Positions 7,815 to 17,993 of a DNA stretch of 64,000 nucleotides are shown one piece after another. Position 1 is the first letter of the stretch. Each line of letters starts with the position of its first letter. The DNA is from Clostridium sp. MD294 (GTDB lineage Bacteria > Bacillota > Clostridia > Lachnospirales > Anaerotignaceae), in contig NZ_CP097810.1 of assembly GCF_000364165.2 (NCBI RefSeq), positions 1,488,001 through 1,552,000 of the forward strand, given 5' to 3'. A program made the position numbers and the translations under genes. The notes under the pieces are model-generated. The model worked only from the letters and a program-made list of their open reading frames with translations, was not told where the DNA came from and ran no database searches.

Positions 7815-8079
7815 ACACAAAAGCTAAGAAAGCGAAAAGTAAACAGTGCTGTTATCACAGAGAGAAAATGTCACCGGCTGAAAGCATTTTTGATAAAACA
7901 GATTGTTGAAGTTCCCGCTGGAGCTGATTTTTTGAACAATGTAAAATTCAGTAGGAAAATCCGTGTGCTGTGCGTTATGCAGTAAAAAGTGCCTGTATAT
8001 TTTGTATGCAGGAATTTGGGTGGTACCACGGAAAACAATAACATTCGTCCCTTTTGGGGAAGAATGTTTTTTTTATTTT
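7815..8079 (+). promoter_or_regulatory. T-box leader of pheST
   Basis: The conserved T-box GGGTGGTACCACGG lies at 8018-8031. It is followed by a terminator hairpin (ACATTCGTCCC / GGGGAAGAATGT, about 8041-8067) and a T-run. The antiterminator bulge TGGT pairs with an ACCA tRNA end, consistent with a discriminator A as in tRNA-Phe. Upstream hairpins (7820-8000) form stem I and following stems; the phenylalanine specifier TTC could not be placed with certainty. Uncharged tRNA-Phe should permit read-through into pheS. A spurious ORF starting at 7989 crosses the leader. Confidence 0.88.
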
Positions 8080-8099
8080 TAGAAGGAGTGTATAAATAT

Positions 8100-9119
8100 A
8101 TGAAACAAAAGTTAAAAGAAATTCATGAAAAAGCTTTAGCCACATTAAAAGAAGTAAAACAGATGAAAGAATTGGAAGAAGCAAAAATAAAACTGCTGGG
8201 TAAAAAGGGAGAACTTACAGCAGTATTGAAAGAAATGGGAAAGCTTTCAAAAGAAGAAAGGCCTGTAATAGGACAGCTTGCTAATGAGGTAAGACAGGAT
8301 ATTGAGAAAAAATTAGAAGAAGCCAAAAAATATATTTTAGCAGTAGAACAGCAGTTAAAATTGGAAGCGGAAAAAATAGATGTTACTATGCCAGGTAGAA
8401 AATGTGAATGTGGTCATAAACACCCTATGAGCATTGTAATTGATGAAATTTCAGATATTTTTATAGGTATGGGATATGAAATTGCAGAAGGCCCAGATGT
8501 AGAAAAAGACTATTATAATTTTGAAGCATTAAATATACCAAAAGACCACCCAGCAAAAGATGAACAAGATACATTTTATATCAATGGAGATATACTTTTG
8601 AGAACACAAACATCACCTGTTCAAGTAAGAGTAATGGAAAAGGGAAAATTGCCTATTAGAGTAATTTGTCCAGGTACAGTATACCGTTCTGATGAAGTAG
8701 ATGCAACACACTCTCCAGTATTCCATCAGTTGGAAGGGCTGGTAGTAGATAAAGGCATTACTATGGGAGATTTAAAAGGAGCATTGGCAGTATTTGCAAA
8801 AGAATTGTTTGGAGAAAATGTAAAAGTACGTTTTAGACCGCATCATTTCCCATTTACAGAACCAAGTGCAGAAATGGATGTAACTTGTTTTGCTTGTGGG
8901 GGAAAGGGTTGTCGTGTTTGTAAAGGAGAGGGCTATATAGAGCTTTTAGGCTGTGGTATGGTACACCCTAAAGTATTGAAAATGTCTGGTATTGACCCAG
9001 AAGAATATAGTGGTTTTGCTTTTGGTATGGGATTAGAAAGAGTAGCTATGCAAAGATATGGTATTACAGATTTAAGATTATTATTTGAAAATGATGTAAA
9101 ATTTTTAAAACAATTTTAA
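8100..9119 (+). CDS. pheS: Phenylalanine-tRNA ligase alpha subunit
   Basis: 339 residues, the usual PheS length. An N-terminal coiled-coil (about 1-90) that contacts tRNA is followed by the class II catalytic core: motif 2 [22 protein letters not shown] and motif 3 [16 protein letters not shown]. Works with PheT as an alpha2-beta2 enzyme charging tRNA-Phe. The open frame extends upstream through the T-box leader, but the ATG at 8100, 10 bases after AAGGAG, begins the canonical [13 protein letters not shown]. Cys clusters at CECGHKH and [14 protein letters not shown] are typical of the clostridial form. Confidence 0.97.
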   Translation: MKQKLKEIHEKALATLKEVKQMKELEEAKIKLLGKKGELTAVLKEMGKLSKEERPVIGQLANEVRQDIEKKLEEAKKYILAVEQQLKLEAEKIDVTMPGRKCECGHKHPMSIVIDEISDIFIGMGYEIAEGPDVEKDYYNFEALNIPKDHPAKDEQDTFYINGDILLRTQTSPVQVRVMEKGKLPIRVICPGTVYRSDEVDATHSPVFHQLEGLVVDKGITMGDLKGALAVFAKELFGENVKVRFRPHHFPFTEPSAEMDVTCFACGGKGCRVCKGEGYIELLGCGMVHPKVLKMSGIDPEEYSGFAFGMGLERVAMQRYGITDLRLLFENDVKFLKQF

Positions 9120-9196
9120 ATTAATTTATTCAAAAAAAGTAAATAAATCTTTTTGATATAAAATTTGGAATAGTATGAAGTAAAGGAGATAAAAAC

Positions 9197-11596
9197 ATGG
9201 ACGTACCAATGTTATGGTTGAAAGAATATACAAATGTCACAGCAGACATAAAACAATTTATAGAAGATATTACACTAACAGGTTCAAAAGTGGAGGGCTA
9301 TACTACTATAGCCGGTGATATTGAAAATGTTGTAACAGGACAGATTAAAAAAATAGTAAAACACCCAGATGCAGATAAATTAGTAATTACAACAGTAGAT
9401 ATTGGTAAACAAAAAGAATTACAAATTGTAACAGGTGCAACGAATTTAAAAGAAGGGGATTATGTACCAGTAGCATTAGATAATTCTAAAATAGCGAATG
9501 GTGTAGAAATTCATTCAGGTGATTTAAGAGGAGTACTTTCAGAGGGTATGCTTTGCTCTATACAAGAATTGGGATTTGATTTGCATGATTTTCCAGAGGC
9601 TTGTGAAAATGGTATTTATGTATTTCCAGAAGCAGTAGAATTAGGTAAAGATGTGGTAGAAGTATTGGATATAAAAGATGATGTAGTAGAATTTGAAATC
9701 ACATCAAACAGACCAGATTGCTTTAGTATATTGGGTATTGCTAGAGAAGCTGCAGCAACATATAAAATACCTTTTAAATATCCAAAAATTGAAGTGCAAC
9801 AAAAAGCAGGAGGGAATGCTTCTGATTATATTTCAGTAGAAATTAAAAATCCAGAACTTTGCCCAAGATATGCCGCAAGAGTAGTAAAAAATGTAAAAAT
9901 TGAACCATCTCCAAAATGGCTAAGAAAAAGATTGAGAGCAGCAGGTGTGCGTCCTATCAACAACATTGTAGATATTACAAATTATGTTATGATAGAAATG
10001 GGACAGCCTATGCACGCATTTGATATTGACTGCATTGCAGAAAGAAAAATCATTGTAAGAAATGCCCATGATGGAGAACAAATTACAACATTAGACGGCA
10101 ATGTAAGAAATTTAGATAGTTCTATGCTTGTAATATCAGACCCGCAAAAAGCAGTAGCAGTAGCTGGTGTTATGGGCGGTGAAAATTCTAAAATTAGTGA
10201 AAATGCAGAAGCGATATTATTTGAGTCTGCTACATTTCATGGCTCTAATATTAGAGTAACAGCCAAAAAATTGGGATTGAGAACAGATGCTTCTAGTAAA
10301 TATGAAAAAGGACTTGACCCTAATATCGCATTAGAAGCAGTAAATAGAGCAGCACAGTTAGTAGAAATGCTAGGAGCAGGGGAAGTTGTAAAGGGTGTAG
10401 TAGATTGTTATCCTAATAAAAGAGAAAGCTGGACACTTTCTTATTCTCCAGAAAAAATAAATAAATTGTTAGGTACAAATGTATCAGAGCAGCATATGAA
10501 AGAAATATTTGAAAGTATAGAGTTAAAAGTAGATACACAAAATCATACTGTTGTTGTACCAACATTCCGCCCAGATTTAGAAGCACAAGCAGATTTAGCA
10601 GAAGAAGTAGCTAGATTTTATGGCTATGATAAAATTGAACCAACATTAGCAGCAGGAACACCAACCGTAGGAAAGAAAAGTCGCAGTCAAATTATTACAG
10701 CAATGGTAAAACAAAGCATGCTTTCTAGCGGATTGTGTGAAGCAATGACATTTAGTTTTGAAAGTCCTAAAGTGTTTGATAAACTTAATATTGCAAAAGA
10801 TAGTAATTTGAGAAAAACCGTTACAATATACAATCCTTTGGGAGAAGATTATAGCATTATGAGAACTACAACACTCAATGCTATGCTGACTTCACTTGCT
10901 ACAAACTATAATAGAAGAAATGAAAGTGCTGGTTTATTTGAAATTGCAAAAGTGTATTTACCAAAAGCAGTACCAATAGTAGAATTGCCTGATGAAATTA
11001 GTACACTTACAATAGGTATGTATGGCAATATGGATTTTTATGATATAAAAGGTATTGTAGAAAAAATGTTTGAAACATTGGGCATGAATGAAAAAGTAGA
11101 ATATATTACAGAAAAAAATATTGCTCATATGCACACAGGAAGAACAGCTTCTATTTGTGTAGAAGGGAAGTCATTTGGTTATGTAGGAGAATTGCACCCA
11201 CAAATAGCTTCTAACTATGGTATAGGTACAAAAGTATATATTGCTGTTATCAATATGCCAGAAGTAATCACATATGCAGATTTGGTAAAAGAATATAAAG
11301 CATTGCCAAAATTCCCAGCAGTAACAAGAGATATTGCTATGCTAGTTTCAGAAGATATTACAGTAAAACAAATTGAAACAGTGATTAAACAAAATGCAGG
11401 GCAGTATTTAGAAAGTGTAAAACTCTTTGACGTATATCAAGGGAAACAAATCGAAAAAGGATTAAAATCTGTAGCATATTCTATTACATTTAGAGCGTCA
11501 GATAAAACATTAGTAGAACAAGATGTCACAGAAGCAATGAAACAAATAGTAGAACATTTGTCAAGTGAGTTGCAGGCACAACTGAGAGATAAATAA
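9197..11596 (+). CDS. pheT: Phenylalanine-tRNA ligase beta subunit
   Basis: 799 residues, normal length. The order is: N-terminal domain MDVPMLWLKEYTNV, EMAP-II-like tRNA-binding domain (about 40-150; VVTGQIKKIVKHPDADKL), B3/4 editing domain (FEITSNRPDCFSILGIARE onward), B5 domain (about 405-480), catalytic-like core (RTTTLNAMLTSLATN, about 560), and the C-terminal anticodon-binding FDX-ACB domain beginning FPAVTRDIAMLV. AAAGGAG precedes the ATG. It is 77 bp after pheS and shares its T-box control. A small TIR element begins 20 bp after the stop. Confidence 0.97.
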   Translation: MDVPMLWLKEYTNVTADIKQFIEDITLTGSKVEGYTTIAGDIENVVTGQIKKIVKHPDADKLVITTVDIGKQKELQIVTGATNLKEGDYVPVALDNSKIANGVEIHSGDLRGVLSEGMLCSIQELGFDLHDFPEACENGIYVFPEAVELGKDVVEVLDIKDDVVEFEITSNRPDCFSILGIAREAAATYKIPFKYPKIEVQQKAGGNASDYISVEIKNPELCPRYAARVVKNVKIEPSPKWLRKRLRAAGVRPINNIVDITNYVMIEMGQPMHAFDIDCIAERKIIVRNAHDGEQITTLDGNVRNLDSSMLVISDPQKAVAVAGVMGGENSKISENAEAILFESATFHGSNIRVTAKKLGLRTDASSKYEKGLDPNIALEAVNRAAQLVEMLGAGEVVKGVVDCYPNKRESWTLSYSPEKINKLLGTNVSEQHMKEIFESIELKVDTQNHTVVVPTFRPDLEAQADLAEEVARFYGYDKIEPTLAAGTPTVGKKSRSQIITAMVKQSMLSSGLCEAMTFSFESPKVFDKLNIAKDSNLRKTVTIYNPLGEDYSIMRTTTLNAMLTSLATNYNRRNESAGLFEIAKVYLPKAVPIVELPDEISTLTIGMYGNMDFYDIKGIVEKMFETLGMNEKVEYITEKNIAHMHTGRTASICVEGKSFGYVGELHPQIASNYGIGTKVYIAVINMPEVITYADLVKEYKALPKFPAVTRDIAMLVSEDITVKQIETVIKQNAGQYLESVKLFDVYQGKQIEKGLKSVAYSITFRASDKTLVEQDVTEAMKQIVEHLSSELQAQLRDK

Positions 11597-11616
11597 TATT
11601 GTAATAAAATATAAAA

Positions 11617-11839
11617 GGGAGTGACAAAACAAGTATTTTTTAAATAAGAGAACTTTTCTCGCTTGTGAAAAGTTTCCTAGCGAAAAAAATTTGCTTTCCT
11701 TTTCAAAATACCATTGGAGCGATGAAAAAGCAATATATTGAGCTTCTGCCTCAAGCTCCACAAGCTTTTGAAAAGGCTTAAACTAAACTTTTATAGTAAT
11801 AAAAATTATTTTTTAAATTTGCTCTTTTAGAACACTCAC
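11617..11839. mobile_element. MITE-like element, copy 1 (223 bp)
   Basis: A non-coding element starting GGGAGTGACAAAAC and ending CTCTTTTAGAACACTCAC, that is, imperfect terminal inverted repeats. It is flanked by the direct repeat TATAAAA (11610-11616 and 11840-11846), consistent with a target-site duplication. The termini and an internal palindrome (GAACTTTTCTCGCTTGTGAAAAGTTTC) match a second element at 39936-40173. It has no transposase. It sits between pheT and the convergent terminator shared with queA. Confidence 0.72.
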
Positions 11840-11843
11840 TATA

Positions 11844-11875
11844 AAAAGCCGTAAACATATCTGTTTACGGCTTTT
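11844..11875. terminator. Bidirectional terminator between pheT and queA
   Basis: The 14-bp stem AAAAGCCGTAAACA / TGTTTACGGCTTTT with flanking A and T runs, between convergent genes. Confidence 0.88.
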
Positions 11876-11885
11876 ACTTTTTCAT

Positions 11886-12911
11886 CTATTGTATAAACAT
11901 AGCATCACCAAAACTAAAAAAGCGATATTTTTTAGCTACAGCAGTAGCATAAGCATTTAGTACATTTTCTCTACCTGCAAGTGATGACACAAGCATAATT
12001 AGTGTAGACTCAGGCAGATGAAAGTTTGTAATTAAGCAATCTATTACTTTAAAATGATAAGGAGGATATAAAAATATATTTGTCCAGCCACTACAATGTT
12101 TTATAAAACCATTTTCATCTGCTATCGTTTCTAGTGTTCTAGTGCTTGTTGTGCCTACTGCAATAATTCTGCCTCCTGCTTTTTTAGCATTGTTTATAAT
12201 ATCTGCCTGTTGTTTTTCTACAACATAATATTCAGAGTGCATTTGATGGTCTAATATATTTTGTTCTTTTACAGGGCGAAAAGTACCTAAACCTACATGA
12301 AGTGTTACAAAAGCAATATGAACACCTTTTTGTTTGATTTGTTCCAGTAATTCCGGTGTAAAATGTAGCCCAGCAGTAGGAGCAGCAGCAGAACCTTGCT
12401 GTTTGGCATAAACAGTTTGGTATCTGTTTTTATCTTGTAATTGTTGTGTGATATAAGGAGGGAGAGGCATTTGTCCTAATTCGTCTAATATTTGCTCAAA
12501 TACGCCATTGTAATAAAATTGTACAATACGATTACCGCCTTCTACAATTTCTAGTATTTTCGCCTCTAATTTGCCACCGCCAAATATAATACTGTCACCA
12601 ACTTTTGCTTTTTTGCCTGGTTTGACAAGTGTTTCCCATTTGTCCAAATCTTTTCTGTGTAAAAGTAGTAGCTCTATATTTGCACCAGTTTGTTTTTTTT
12701 GTCCTATCAGTCGAGCAGGCAACACTTTGGTATCATTGAGTACTAAACAGTCACCTTTGTTTAAATAATTTAATATATCTTTAAATATTTTATGTTCTAT
12801 TTCACCTGTATTTTTGTTTAGCACTAAAAGACGAGAAGAAGTTCTATCTTTTAAAGGCTGTTGTGCAATGAGTTCTGATGGTAATTCGTAATAAAAATCT
12901 TTTTTATCCAT
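11886..12911 (-). CDS. queA: S-adenosylmethionine:tRNA ribosyltransferase-isomerase
   Basis: 341 residues, the usual QueA length. It starts [20 protein letters not shown], and shows [46 protein letters not shown] and the C-terminal [19 protein letters not shown] signature. It transfers and isomerises the ribosyl moiety of SAM to 7-aminomethyl-7-deazaguanine in tRNA, making epoxyqueuosine. A longer frame reaches 12998, but AGGAGA lies 7 bases before the ATG at 12911. It belongs to the same pathway as the riboswitch-controlled queT about 10 kb away. No preQ1 aptamer precedes it. Confidence 0.96.
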   Translation of the reverse strand: MDKKDFYYELPSELIAQQPLKDRTSSRLLVLNKNTGEIEHKIFKDILNYLNKGDCLVLNDTKVLPARLIGQKKQTGANIELLLLHRKDLDKWETLVKPGKKAKVGDSIIFGGGKLEAKILEIVEGGNRIVQFYYNGVFEQILDELGQMPLPPYITQQLQDKNRYQTVYAKQQGSAAAPTAGLHFTPELLEQIKQKGVHIAFVTLHVGLGTFRPVKEQNILDHQMHSEYYVVEKQQADIINNAKKAGGRIIAVGTTSTRTLETIADENGFIKHCSGWTNIFLYPPYHFKVIDCLITNFHLPESTLIMLVSSLAGRENVLNAYATAVAKKYRFFSFGDAMFIQ

Positions 12912-12934
12912 ATCATTTCTCCTATTATAATTGT

Positions 12935-12962
12935 AAACAAAACCCCACTTTAATAGGTGGGG
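12935..12962 (-). terminator. Terminator of spoIID-like gene
   Basis: On the minus strand, CCCCACCTATTAAAGTGGGG is followed by TTTTGTTT, between the spoIID-like gene and queA. Confidence 0.8.
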
Positions 12963-12981
12963 ATATTGAATGTTTATAGTA

Positions 12982-14637
12982 TTATTGTATTGTAACATCT
13001 GTATAATAATGGTGCAATATGCCTAAAAAGTCATAGCCTTGTAATGCCATACCTTGAGCTCCTTTTTGGCTCATACCTGCACCGTGACCGTTTCCTTTTC
13101 CTTCTATAACAAATGTACCAGAACCGTTATTTGTACTGATACCACCAGAAGATGCAGCCGTTACTGTTACAGTACGTTGTTGTGCATTTGTAGGTGAGGT
13201 ACTTATTATATTTGTTGTATCAACTGTTGTATTAGAATAATTTTGTGTTTGTACTGGTGTTGTAACAACACTGTCGCTACCTATTACATAGCTGTCTGCA
13301 ATGCTTTCTTCAGCAGATATATTTGTATTGTTTGGCAATGCAGTTGAATTTGCTAAATTTTGTGGAGAAGAAGAAGGAGCATTTATAGTAATACTTGTTT
13401 TAGAGCCACTTCCTCTGCCGTTTATAGTAAACATTTTGCTAGGGAAAGTACCATTTAAAGAAGAAAAGTATGTTCTAACTTGGTCTTTTGTCAGTACTTT
13501 TGTGCCACTTGTACCTACTATTTTTAATTCTTGTACACGACCGCCCTGTGCAATTTTAGATAATACTAAATCGGTAACTTGTCCAATATTATCTCCTTTT
13601 GAGCTTGTTAAATTGGTAAGTTGTGAAGCAGTAAATTTTTTTGTCCAAGTGTTTGGTTCTACTTCATATACATCAGCTACTGCTTTTAAATAGGGAAGGG
13701 GAGCAGTCCAAATATCTTCACTGTTTTCTGTATATCCTCCGCTGCTGGCAAAAAATACAGACTCTATAGGCTCTCCTTGATAATACATTACTAAACCTTT
13801 TGTAGCATCAACAGCAGCATTTGTAGCATCAAATTCTGAAGATTTGCCTTTGTAAGACTGACAGTGTGTACCGTCACAAATGTCATAACCACTTTTGGTA
13901 TGTGCTTGCATATCTATTTTTTTTAAGGCATATGTTCGAGAAGCTACTGCTTGTGCTTTAAGTGCTTCTGTAGCAAAACTAGGTGACATTTCTCCGGGCA
14001 AAACACCATAGAGATAGTGTTCTATATTTACAGCATTGACAGGTACAATACTACCACCATTTACACGAGTAGGTTGTATTTTTCCTCTGTATTGTTTGTT
14101 GTTTATGGTAATTGTTTCATCATCATTATCTGCTGCACCAAATTGAGGTGTAATGATGTTTGTCAAAGCAATTGTTTTGCCATTTGACTGTATGAGTATC
14201 ATATTTGCTGTAGAAGAAACATTTTCACAAGCTAGTCCTGTTTTTTGTCTGAGTTGGTCGCCTGTTGTACCAGAAACATATAATTGCCATTTTCCCCCTC
14301 CTGTATACGCAGGTAAAGCATTTGAAATAGTATCTGCTTTTTGTTTTGCAGCGTCGTAACTGTCATAGTAAAGAGATACTGCGGCATATGTACCACTTCC
14401 AGAAGCAAATGTAAATCCTTTTTCAGATTTTAATGTGCCTGCACTGATGAAATTTCCGTTTTCTTCTGCCCCTATTGTAATAATTTTGTTAGAAAGTGTG
14501 ATACTGCTTCCTATACCAGAAAGTCCAACATGTACTGTCTGTACAGCATTGTAAGCATATGCTGTAATACTCCATATGCTACTGCATAACAATGCTGTTG
14601 TAAATACCTTTATCATTTTTTTATGAAACGTGTTCAT
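12982..14637 (-). CDS. spoIID: SpoIID/LytB domain secreted protein
   Basis: 551 residues with a signal peptide ([19 protein letters not shown]). After an N-terminal SPOR-like region (about 50-140, [20 protein letters not shown]) comes the SpoIID core: [41 protein letters not shown], and [16 protein letters not shown]. The C-terminus closes with [21 protein letters not shown] low-complexity Ser/Thr/Asn insert (about 415-500) splits the core. SpoIID proteins are lytic transglycosylases that degrade denuded glycan during spore engulfment; LytB-type relatives act in vegetative cells. The single signal peptide and added SPOR region make the exact paralogue uncertain. Confidence 0.85.
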   Translation of the reverse strand: MNTFHKKMIKVFTTALLCSSIWSITAYAYNAVQTVHVGLSGIGSSITLSNKIITIGAEENGNFISAGTLKSEKGFTFASGSGTYAAVSLYYDSYDAAKQKADTISNALPAYTGGGKWQLYVSGTTGDQLRQKTGLACENVSSTANMILIQSNGKTIALTNIITPQFGAADNDDETITINNKQYRGKIQPTRVNGGSIVPVNAVNIEHYLYGVLPGEMSPSFATEALKAQAVASRTYALKKIDMQAHTKSGYDICDGTHCQSYKGKSSEFDATNAAVDATKGLVMYYQGEPIESVFFASSGGYTENSEDIWTAPLPYLKAVADVYEVEPNTWTKKFTASQLTNLTSSKGDNIGQVTDLVLSKIAQGGRVQELKIVGTSGTKVLTKDQVRTYFSSLNGTFPSKMFTINGRGSGSKTSITINAPSSSPQNLANSTALPNNTNISAEESIADSYVIGSDSVVTTPVQTQNYSNTTVDTTNIISTSPTNAQQRTVTVTAASSGGISTNNGSGTFVIEGKGNGHGAGMSQKGAQGMALQGYDFLGILHHYYTDVTIQ

Positions 14638-14846
14638 ATTTTGTTATATCCTCCTCATATGTATTATTTGACAATATTTATTATAAAGTAACAAATTGAA
14701 AAAAACAATAAAAATTATTACACTAAAATATTATAAAAGTATTAAAAAATGATTATAAAAATACTGCTTTAATATGATGCTTTGTATTAAATTTGAAAAA
14801 AATGAAATAACATATTATAGTATTTGTTGATATAGAAATAGGACAT

Positions 14847-14882
14847 AAAAAAATAATGGAATATGTAAACATATTCCATTAT
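14847..14882 (-). terminator. Terminator of ridA-ilvA
   Basis: ATAATGGAATATG / CATATTCCATTAT stem followed on the minus strand by TTTTTTTA, just beyond the ilvA stop. Confidence 0.85.
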
Positions 14883-14899
14883 ATTGCTGTGTATATGTA

Positions 14900-16096
14900 T
14901 TAAGACTCAAATATTTCATAGCCATTTTGTTGTAATGTATTGCAAATTTCTTGAGAATGTGCTACATTTCTTGTTTCTAATACCATAGAAACAATACAAG
15001 AATTTACTTCTGATTGTTTTGCTTCTCTCTGGTGGTCTATTGTAATAATATTTGAACCAGCATTTGATATTAACTGAAGTAAATTGATTAACTGGCCTGG
15101 TTTGTCGATTACTTTTGTTTTGATTTCTGTAATTCTTCCTGTTTTTGTTAAACCTTTTGTAATAACTCTTGAAAGTATGCTTACATCAATGTTACCTCCA
15201 GAAATCACACAAACAATATTTTTGCCTTTGAGTTCAGGTACTTTATCAAACATTACTGCGGCAACACTTGTTGCTCCTGCACCTTCTGCTACTGTTTTTT
15301 GTGTTTCCATAAGTGTTAATATTGCAGTGGCAATTTCATCTTCTGATACTGTGACAACACCATCTAAATATTTTTGACACATTTCAAATGTTAAATCACC
15401 TGGTTTTTTTACTGCAATACCATCTGCAATAGTGGATACACTTTGTAATTCTATAATTTCACCTTTGTTTATAGAGTCATACATACTAGGAGCACCTGCT
15501 GCCTGTACGCCATATACTTTACAGTCTGGCTTCACAGATTTTATAGCACAAGCCACACCACTTGCTAAACCGCCGCCACCTATAGCAACAAATACGGCAT
15601 CAACATGAGGCTCTTGCTCTAATATTTCAAGTCCTATAGTGCCTTGTCCTGCAATTACTTTTTCATCATTAAAAGGGTGTACAAATGTATAACCTTTTTC
15701 ATTTGTCAATTCTACTGCTTTGGCATAAGCATCATCATATACACCAGGTACAAGTACCACATCACCGCCGAAATTTCTTGTAGCTTCTACTTTAGAAAGA
15801 GGAGCTCCCGCTGGAATACAAATAGTGGAATGAATACCATTTTTTGTAGCAGATAATGCAACACCTTGTGCATGGTTTCCTGCGGAACAAGCAATAACAC
15901 CTTTTTGTTTTTCTTCTGGTGTGAGAGAAGAAATTTTATTATATGCTCCTCTTAATTTAAAAGAGCCTGTTAGTTGTAAATTTTCAGCTTTGATAGAAAC
16001 ATTTTCACCAATTTTAGGTGCTGAAATCAATGGTGTCATACGTGCAACACCTTTTAAATTTTGTTGTGCTTGTTTAATCATTTCTAATGTAACCAT
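14900..16096 (-). CDS. ilvA: Threonine ammonia-lyase with ACT domain
   Basis: 398 residues. A fold-type II PLP enzyme: GSFKLRGAYNK carries the Schiff-base Lys, ACSAGNHAQGVAL and AIGGGGLASGVA bind the cofactor phosphate. Residues about 320-398 (KTGRITEIKTKVIDKPGQL...) are a single ACT-like domain, giving the short, TdcB/IlvA hybrid length. Converts threonine to 2-oxobutanoate and ammonia, for isoleucine synthesis or for catabolism. An in-frame TTG at 16111 lies in the ribosome site GGAGGAG, so ATG 16096 is chosen. It follows ridA by 43 bp in one operon. Confidence 0.93.
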   Translation of the reverse strand: MVTLEMIKQAQQNLKGVARMTPLISAPKIGENVSIKAENLQLTGSFKLRGAYNKISSLTPEEKQKGVIACSAGNHAQGVALSATKNGIHSTICIPAGAPLSKVEATRNFGGDVVLVPGVYDDAYAKAVELTNEKGYTFVHPFNDEKVIAGQGTIGLEILEQEPHVDAVFVAIGGGGLASGVACAIKSVKPDCKVYGVQAAGAPSMYDSINKGEIIELQSVSTIADGIAVKKPGDLTFEMCQKYLDGVVTVSEDEIATAILTLMETQKTVAEGAGATSVAAVMFDKVPELKGKNIVCVISGGNIDVSILSRVITKGLTKTGRITEIKTKVIDKPGQLINLLQLISNAGSNIITIDHQREAKQSEVNSCIVSMVLETRNVAHSQEICNTLQQNGYEIFES

Positions 16097-16139
16097 TTTT
16101 TTCTCCTCCAAATTTGACTGAACAGTTTACAATGTATGA

Positions 16140-16514
16140 TTATTTTGCTGCAATAATTTCTACTTCACATAATACTTTTTTAGGAAGTTCTTTCACTGCA
16201 ACACAAGAACGAGCTGGTTTGCTTACAAAGTATTTTGCATATACTTCATTGAATGTTTGGAAATCAGCCATATCTGCTAAAAAGCAAGTTGTTTTTACAA
16301 CATTTTCAAATCCTATGCCGTTTTCTTCTAATATAGCAGAAACGTTTTTCATCACTTGCTCTGCCTGTCCTACAATATCAGTTGCTACTACATCGCCTAC
16401 TGCTGGGTCAATAGGGATTTGTCCTGAAGCAAATAAAAATCCATTGTATTCTACTGCCTGAGAATAAGGGCCTATTGCTGCTGGTGCTTTTGTTGTGTTT
16501 GTTACTTTAAACAT
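16140..16514 (-). CDS. ridA: RidA family reactive enamine/imine deaminase
   Basis: 124 residues, typical RidA length: PAAIGPYSQAVEYNGFLFASGQIPIDP, KTTCFLADMADFQTFNEVYAKYF, and the C-terminal active-site segment PARSCVAVKELPKKVLCEVEIIA with the conserved Arg and Glu. Hydrolyses 2-aminocrotonate/2-aminoacrylate released by PLP dehydratases. Being directly upstream of ilvA fits: it cleans up the IlvA intermediate. GGAGGAG precedes ATG 16514; an in-frame upstream start would overlap it. Confidence 0.95.
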   Translation of the reverse strand: MFKVTNTTKAPAAIGPYSQAVEYNGFLFASGQIPIDPAVGDVVATDIVGQAEQVMKNVSAILEENGIGFENVVKTTCFLADMADFQTFNEVYAKYFVSKPARSCVAVKELPKKVLCEVEIIAAK

Positions 16515-16568
16515 TGTTATCTCCTCCAATATTATAAATTTTTAAAATAATAATTATCACTATAATTT

Positions 16569-16597
16569 ATTATAATAATACTTTTATATTTCGTCAA
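16569..16597 (-). promoter_or_regulatory. Promoter of ridA-ilvA
   Basis: On the minus strand TTGACG (16592-16597), 17-base spacer, TATAAT (16569-16574), 54 bases before the ridA ATG. The remaining 16598-16838 is AT-rich, holds many TATA-like words, and shows no gene or clear hairpin. Confidence 0.75.
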
Positions 16598-16838
16598 TAT
16601 GTTTTGTTTTTGAATAGAATAGTATAGTTGTTTATGCAATATATACAGTTTTTGTATTTTTTGCTCAATTTATATAGTATTTTGTTGTAATATAGCATTT
16701 TTTTTATACGATATTTTTTGTGTCCATATACCAAATACATTACACTATATAACGCAATCATTTAAAATCAAATTATACAATATTTTTTATAATATACCCA
16801 GAAATTTCGGTAATATTTATAATATTTTGTTTTGAATT

Positions 16839-17813
16839 TTATTCTTCTTCAGGGTATTTCAATCCCCATTGTTTTCTAAGTGCTGTCATTTGCTCCATAA
16901 CATCTATACTATATTGTAAACACATGACATCTTTTTCACCAGAAATTGCTTTTTCCATGTCCATTACTTCATATAATAAAGCATATTCTGTTTTTCCTAT
17001 TTCAATGACTTCTTTTTTGTCCTGTTCTGTGTAATATATAGTCGCATGCTGTGCTCTAGGGTAGTCATAAATTTCAATATATCCTTTTTCATATGCTACA
17101 ATTCCTCTTTTGGGCTGTTTAGCATGTAATGAAAGTGATATAGTAGCCATTTCTTGATTTTGGTTCATAAGTAATATACCAGCTTGTTCGTCTACACCAG
17201 TGGGAGCGAATTTCACTTGTGATAAAATATTGTGGGGGTTTTGTGTAAAAAACCATCTTGTAAAAGAAAGAGCATATACTCCAATATCTAATAATGCCCC
17301 ACCTGCTAAATTTTTATTAAAAAATCTGTTGTTCATGTCATATTCTTTGTAACTACCAAAATTCACCTGTACAAAACGAAGTGACCCTAATACATCGCTT
17401 TTTATGATTTCATTGAGTTTTTGATATAATGGCATATGATATATAGTCATTGCTTCCGCTAATATTAAATTATTTTGTTTTGCTAATTCTACCGCTTGAT
17501 TGAGTTCCTGTTCATTTAATGTAATAGATTTTTCACACAATACGTGTTTTCCATTTTTAAGTGCCTGTATGATGTAAGAAATGTGTGTGTTGTGGGGCGT
17601 TGAAATGTATATAATATCTACATTGTCATCTGTAAAAACATCTTCTATTACAGAATATACTTTTTCTATGTTGTATTTTTGAGCAAAAGCAACTGCTTTT
17701 TGATGTGTTCTGTTTGCTACTGCATATAATGTTCTGCCTTGCTGAGATAATGCTTGTGCGAGTTGATTTGCAATAACACCACAGCCTAATGATGCCCAAC
17801 GATATTCTTTCAT
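16839..17813 (-). CDS. Gfo/Idh/MocA family NAD(P)-dependent oxidoreductase
   Basis: 324 residues. Rossmann nucleotide-binding start RWASLGCGVIANQLAQAL (GxGxxA), IIYISTPHNTHISYI, and GKHVLCEKSITLN, the family EKP position here reading EKS. The C-terminal alpha/beta domain has GGALLDIGVYALS with the catalytic-region Asp. Likely oxidises a sugar or sugar-like polyol, or acts as a trans-dihydrodiol dehydrogenase-like enzyme; substrate not deducible. ATG 17813 is preceded by GGAGGAAATCAC; the in-frame ATG at 17828 lies upstream of that site. Monocistronic as far as can be seen. Confidence 0.88.
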   Translation of the reverse strand: MKEYRWASLGCGVIANQLAQALSQQGRTLYAVANRTHQKAVAFAQKYNIEKVYSVIEDVFTDDNVDIIYISTPHNTHISYIIQALKNGKHVLCEKSITLNEQELNQAVELAKQNNLILAEAMTIYHMPLYQKLNEIIKSDVLGSLRFVQVNFGSYKEYDMNNRFFNKNLAGGALLDIGVYALSFTRWFFTQNPHNILSQVKFAPTGVDEQAGILLMNQNQEMATISLSLHAKQPKRGIVAYEKGYIEIYDYPRAQHATIYYTEQDKKEVIEIGKTEYALLYEVMDMEKAISGEKDVMCLQYSIDVMEQMTALRKQWGLKYPEEE

Positions 17814-17907
17814 GTGATTTCCTCCCATACTGTAATTGAAATACTTCCTTTTTATATATTGTATAATTGTATTTCAAAATAAGCAATAAAATATTTTATT
17901 AAAGAGT

Positions 17908-17957
17908 GTGAAAAAGGAGAAGCTTTTTTGATTGTAAAAAGTTTCCCCTTTTTTATT
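17908..17957 (-). terminator. Terminator of the marR-MATE operon
   Basis: On the minus strand, GGGGAAACTTTTT...AAAAAAGCTTCTCC is an imperfect hairpin bracketed by A and T runs, about 40 bases beyond the MATE stop codon. Confidence 0.65.
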
Positions 17958-17993
17958 TGTTTATAGTTATGCCACAGTATAAAACATAATTTT

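Noticed and set aside
7989..8099. N-terminal extension of pheS
   Set aside because: It runs through the T-box antiterminator and terminator; the ribosome site and canonical PheS start support 8100.
17897..17957. Resemblance of GGAGAAGCTTTTTTGATTG and the following AAAAAGTTTCCCC to the internal hairpin of the MITE-like element
   Set aside because: It lacks the terminal repeats and target duplication and works as an ordinary terminator of the MATE operon; AT-rich hairpins look alike.
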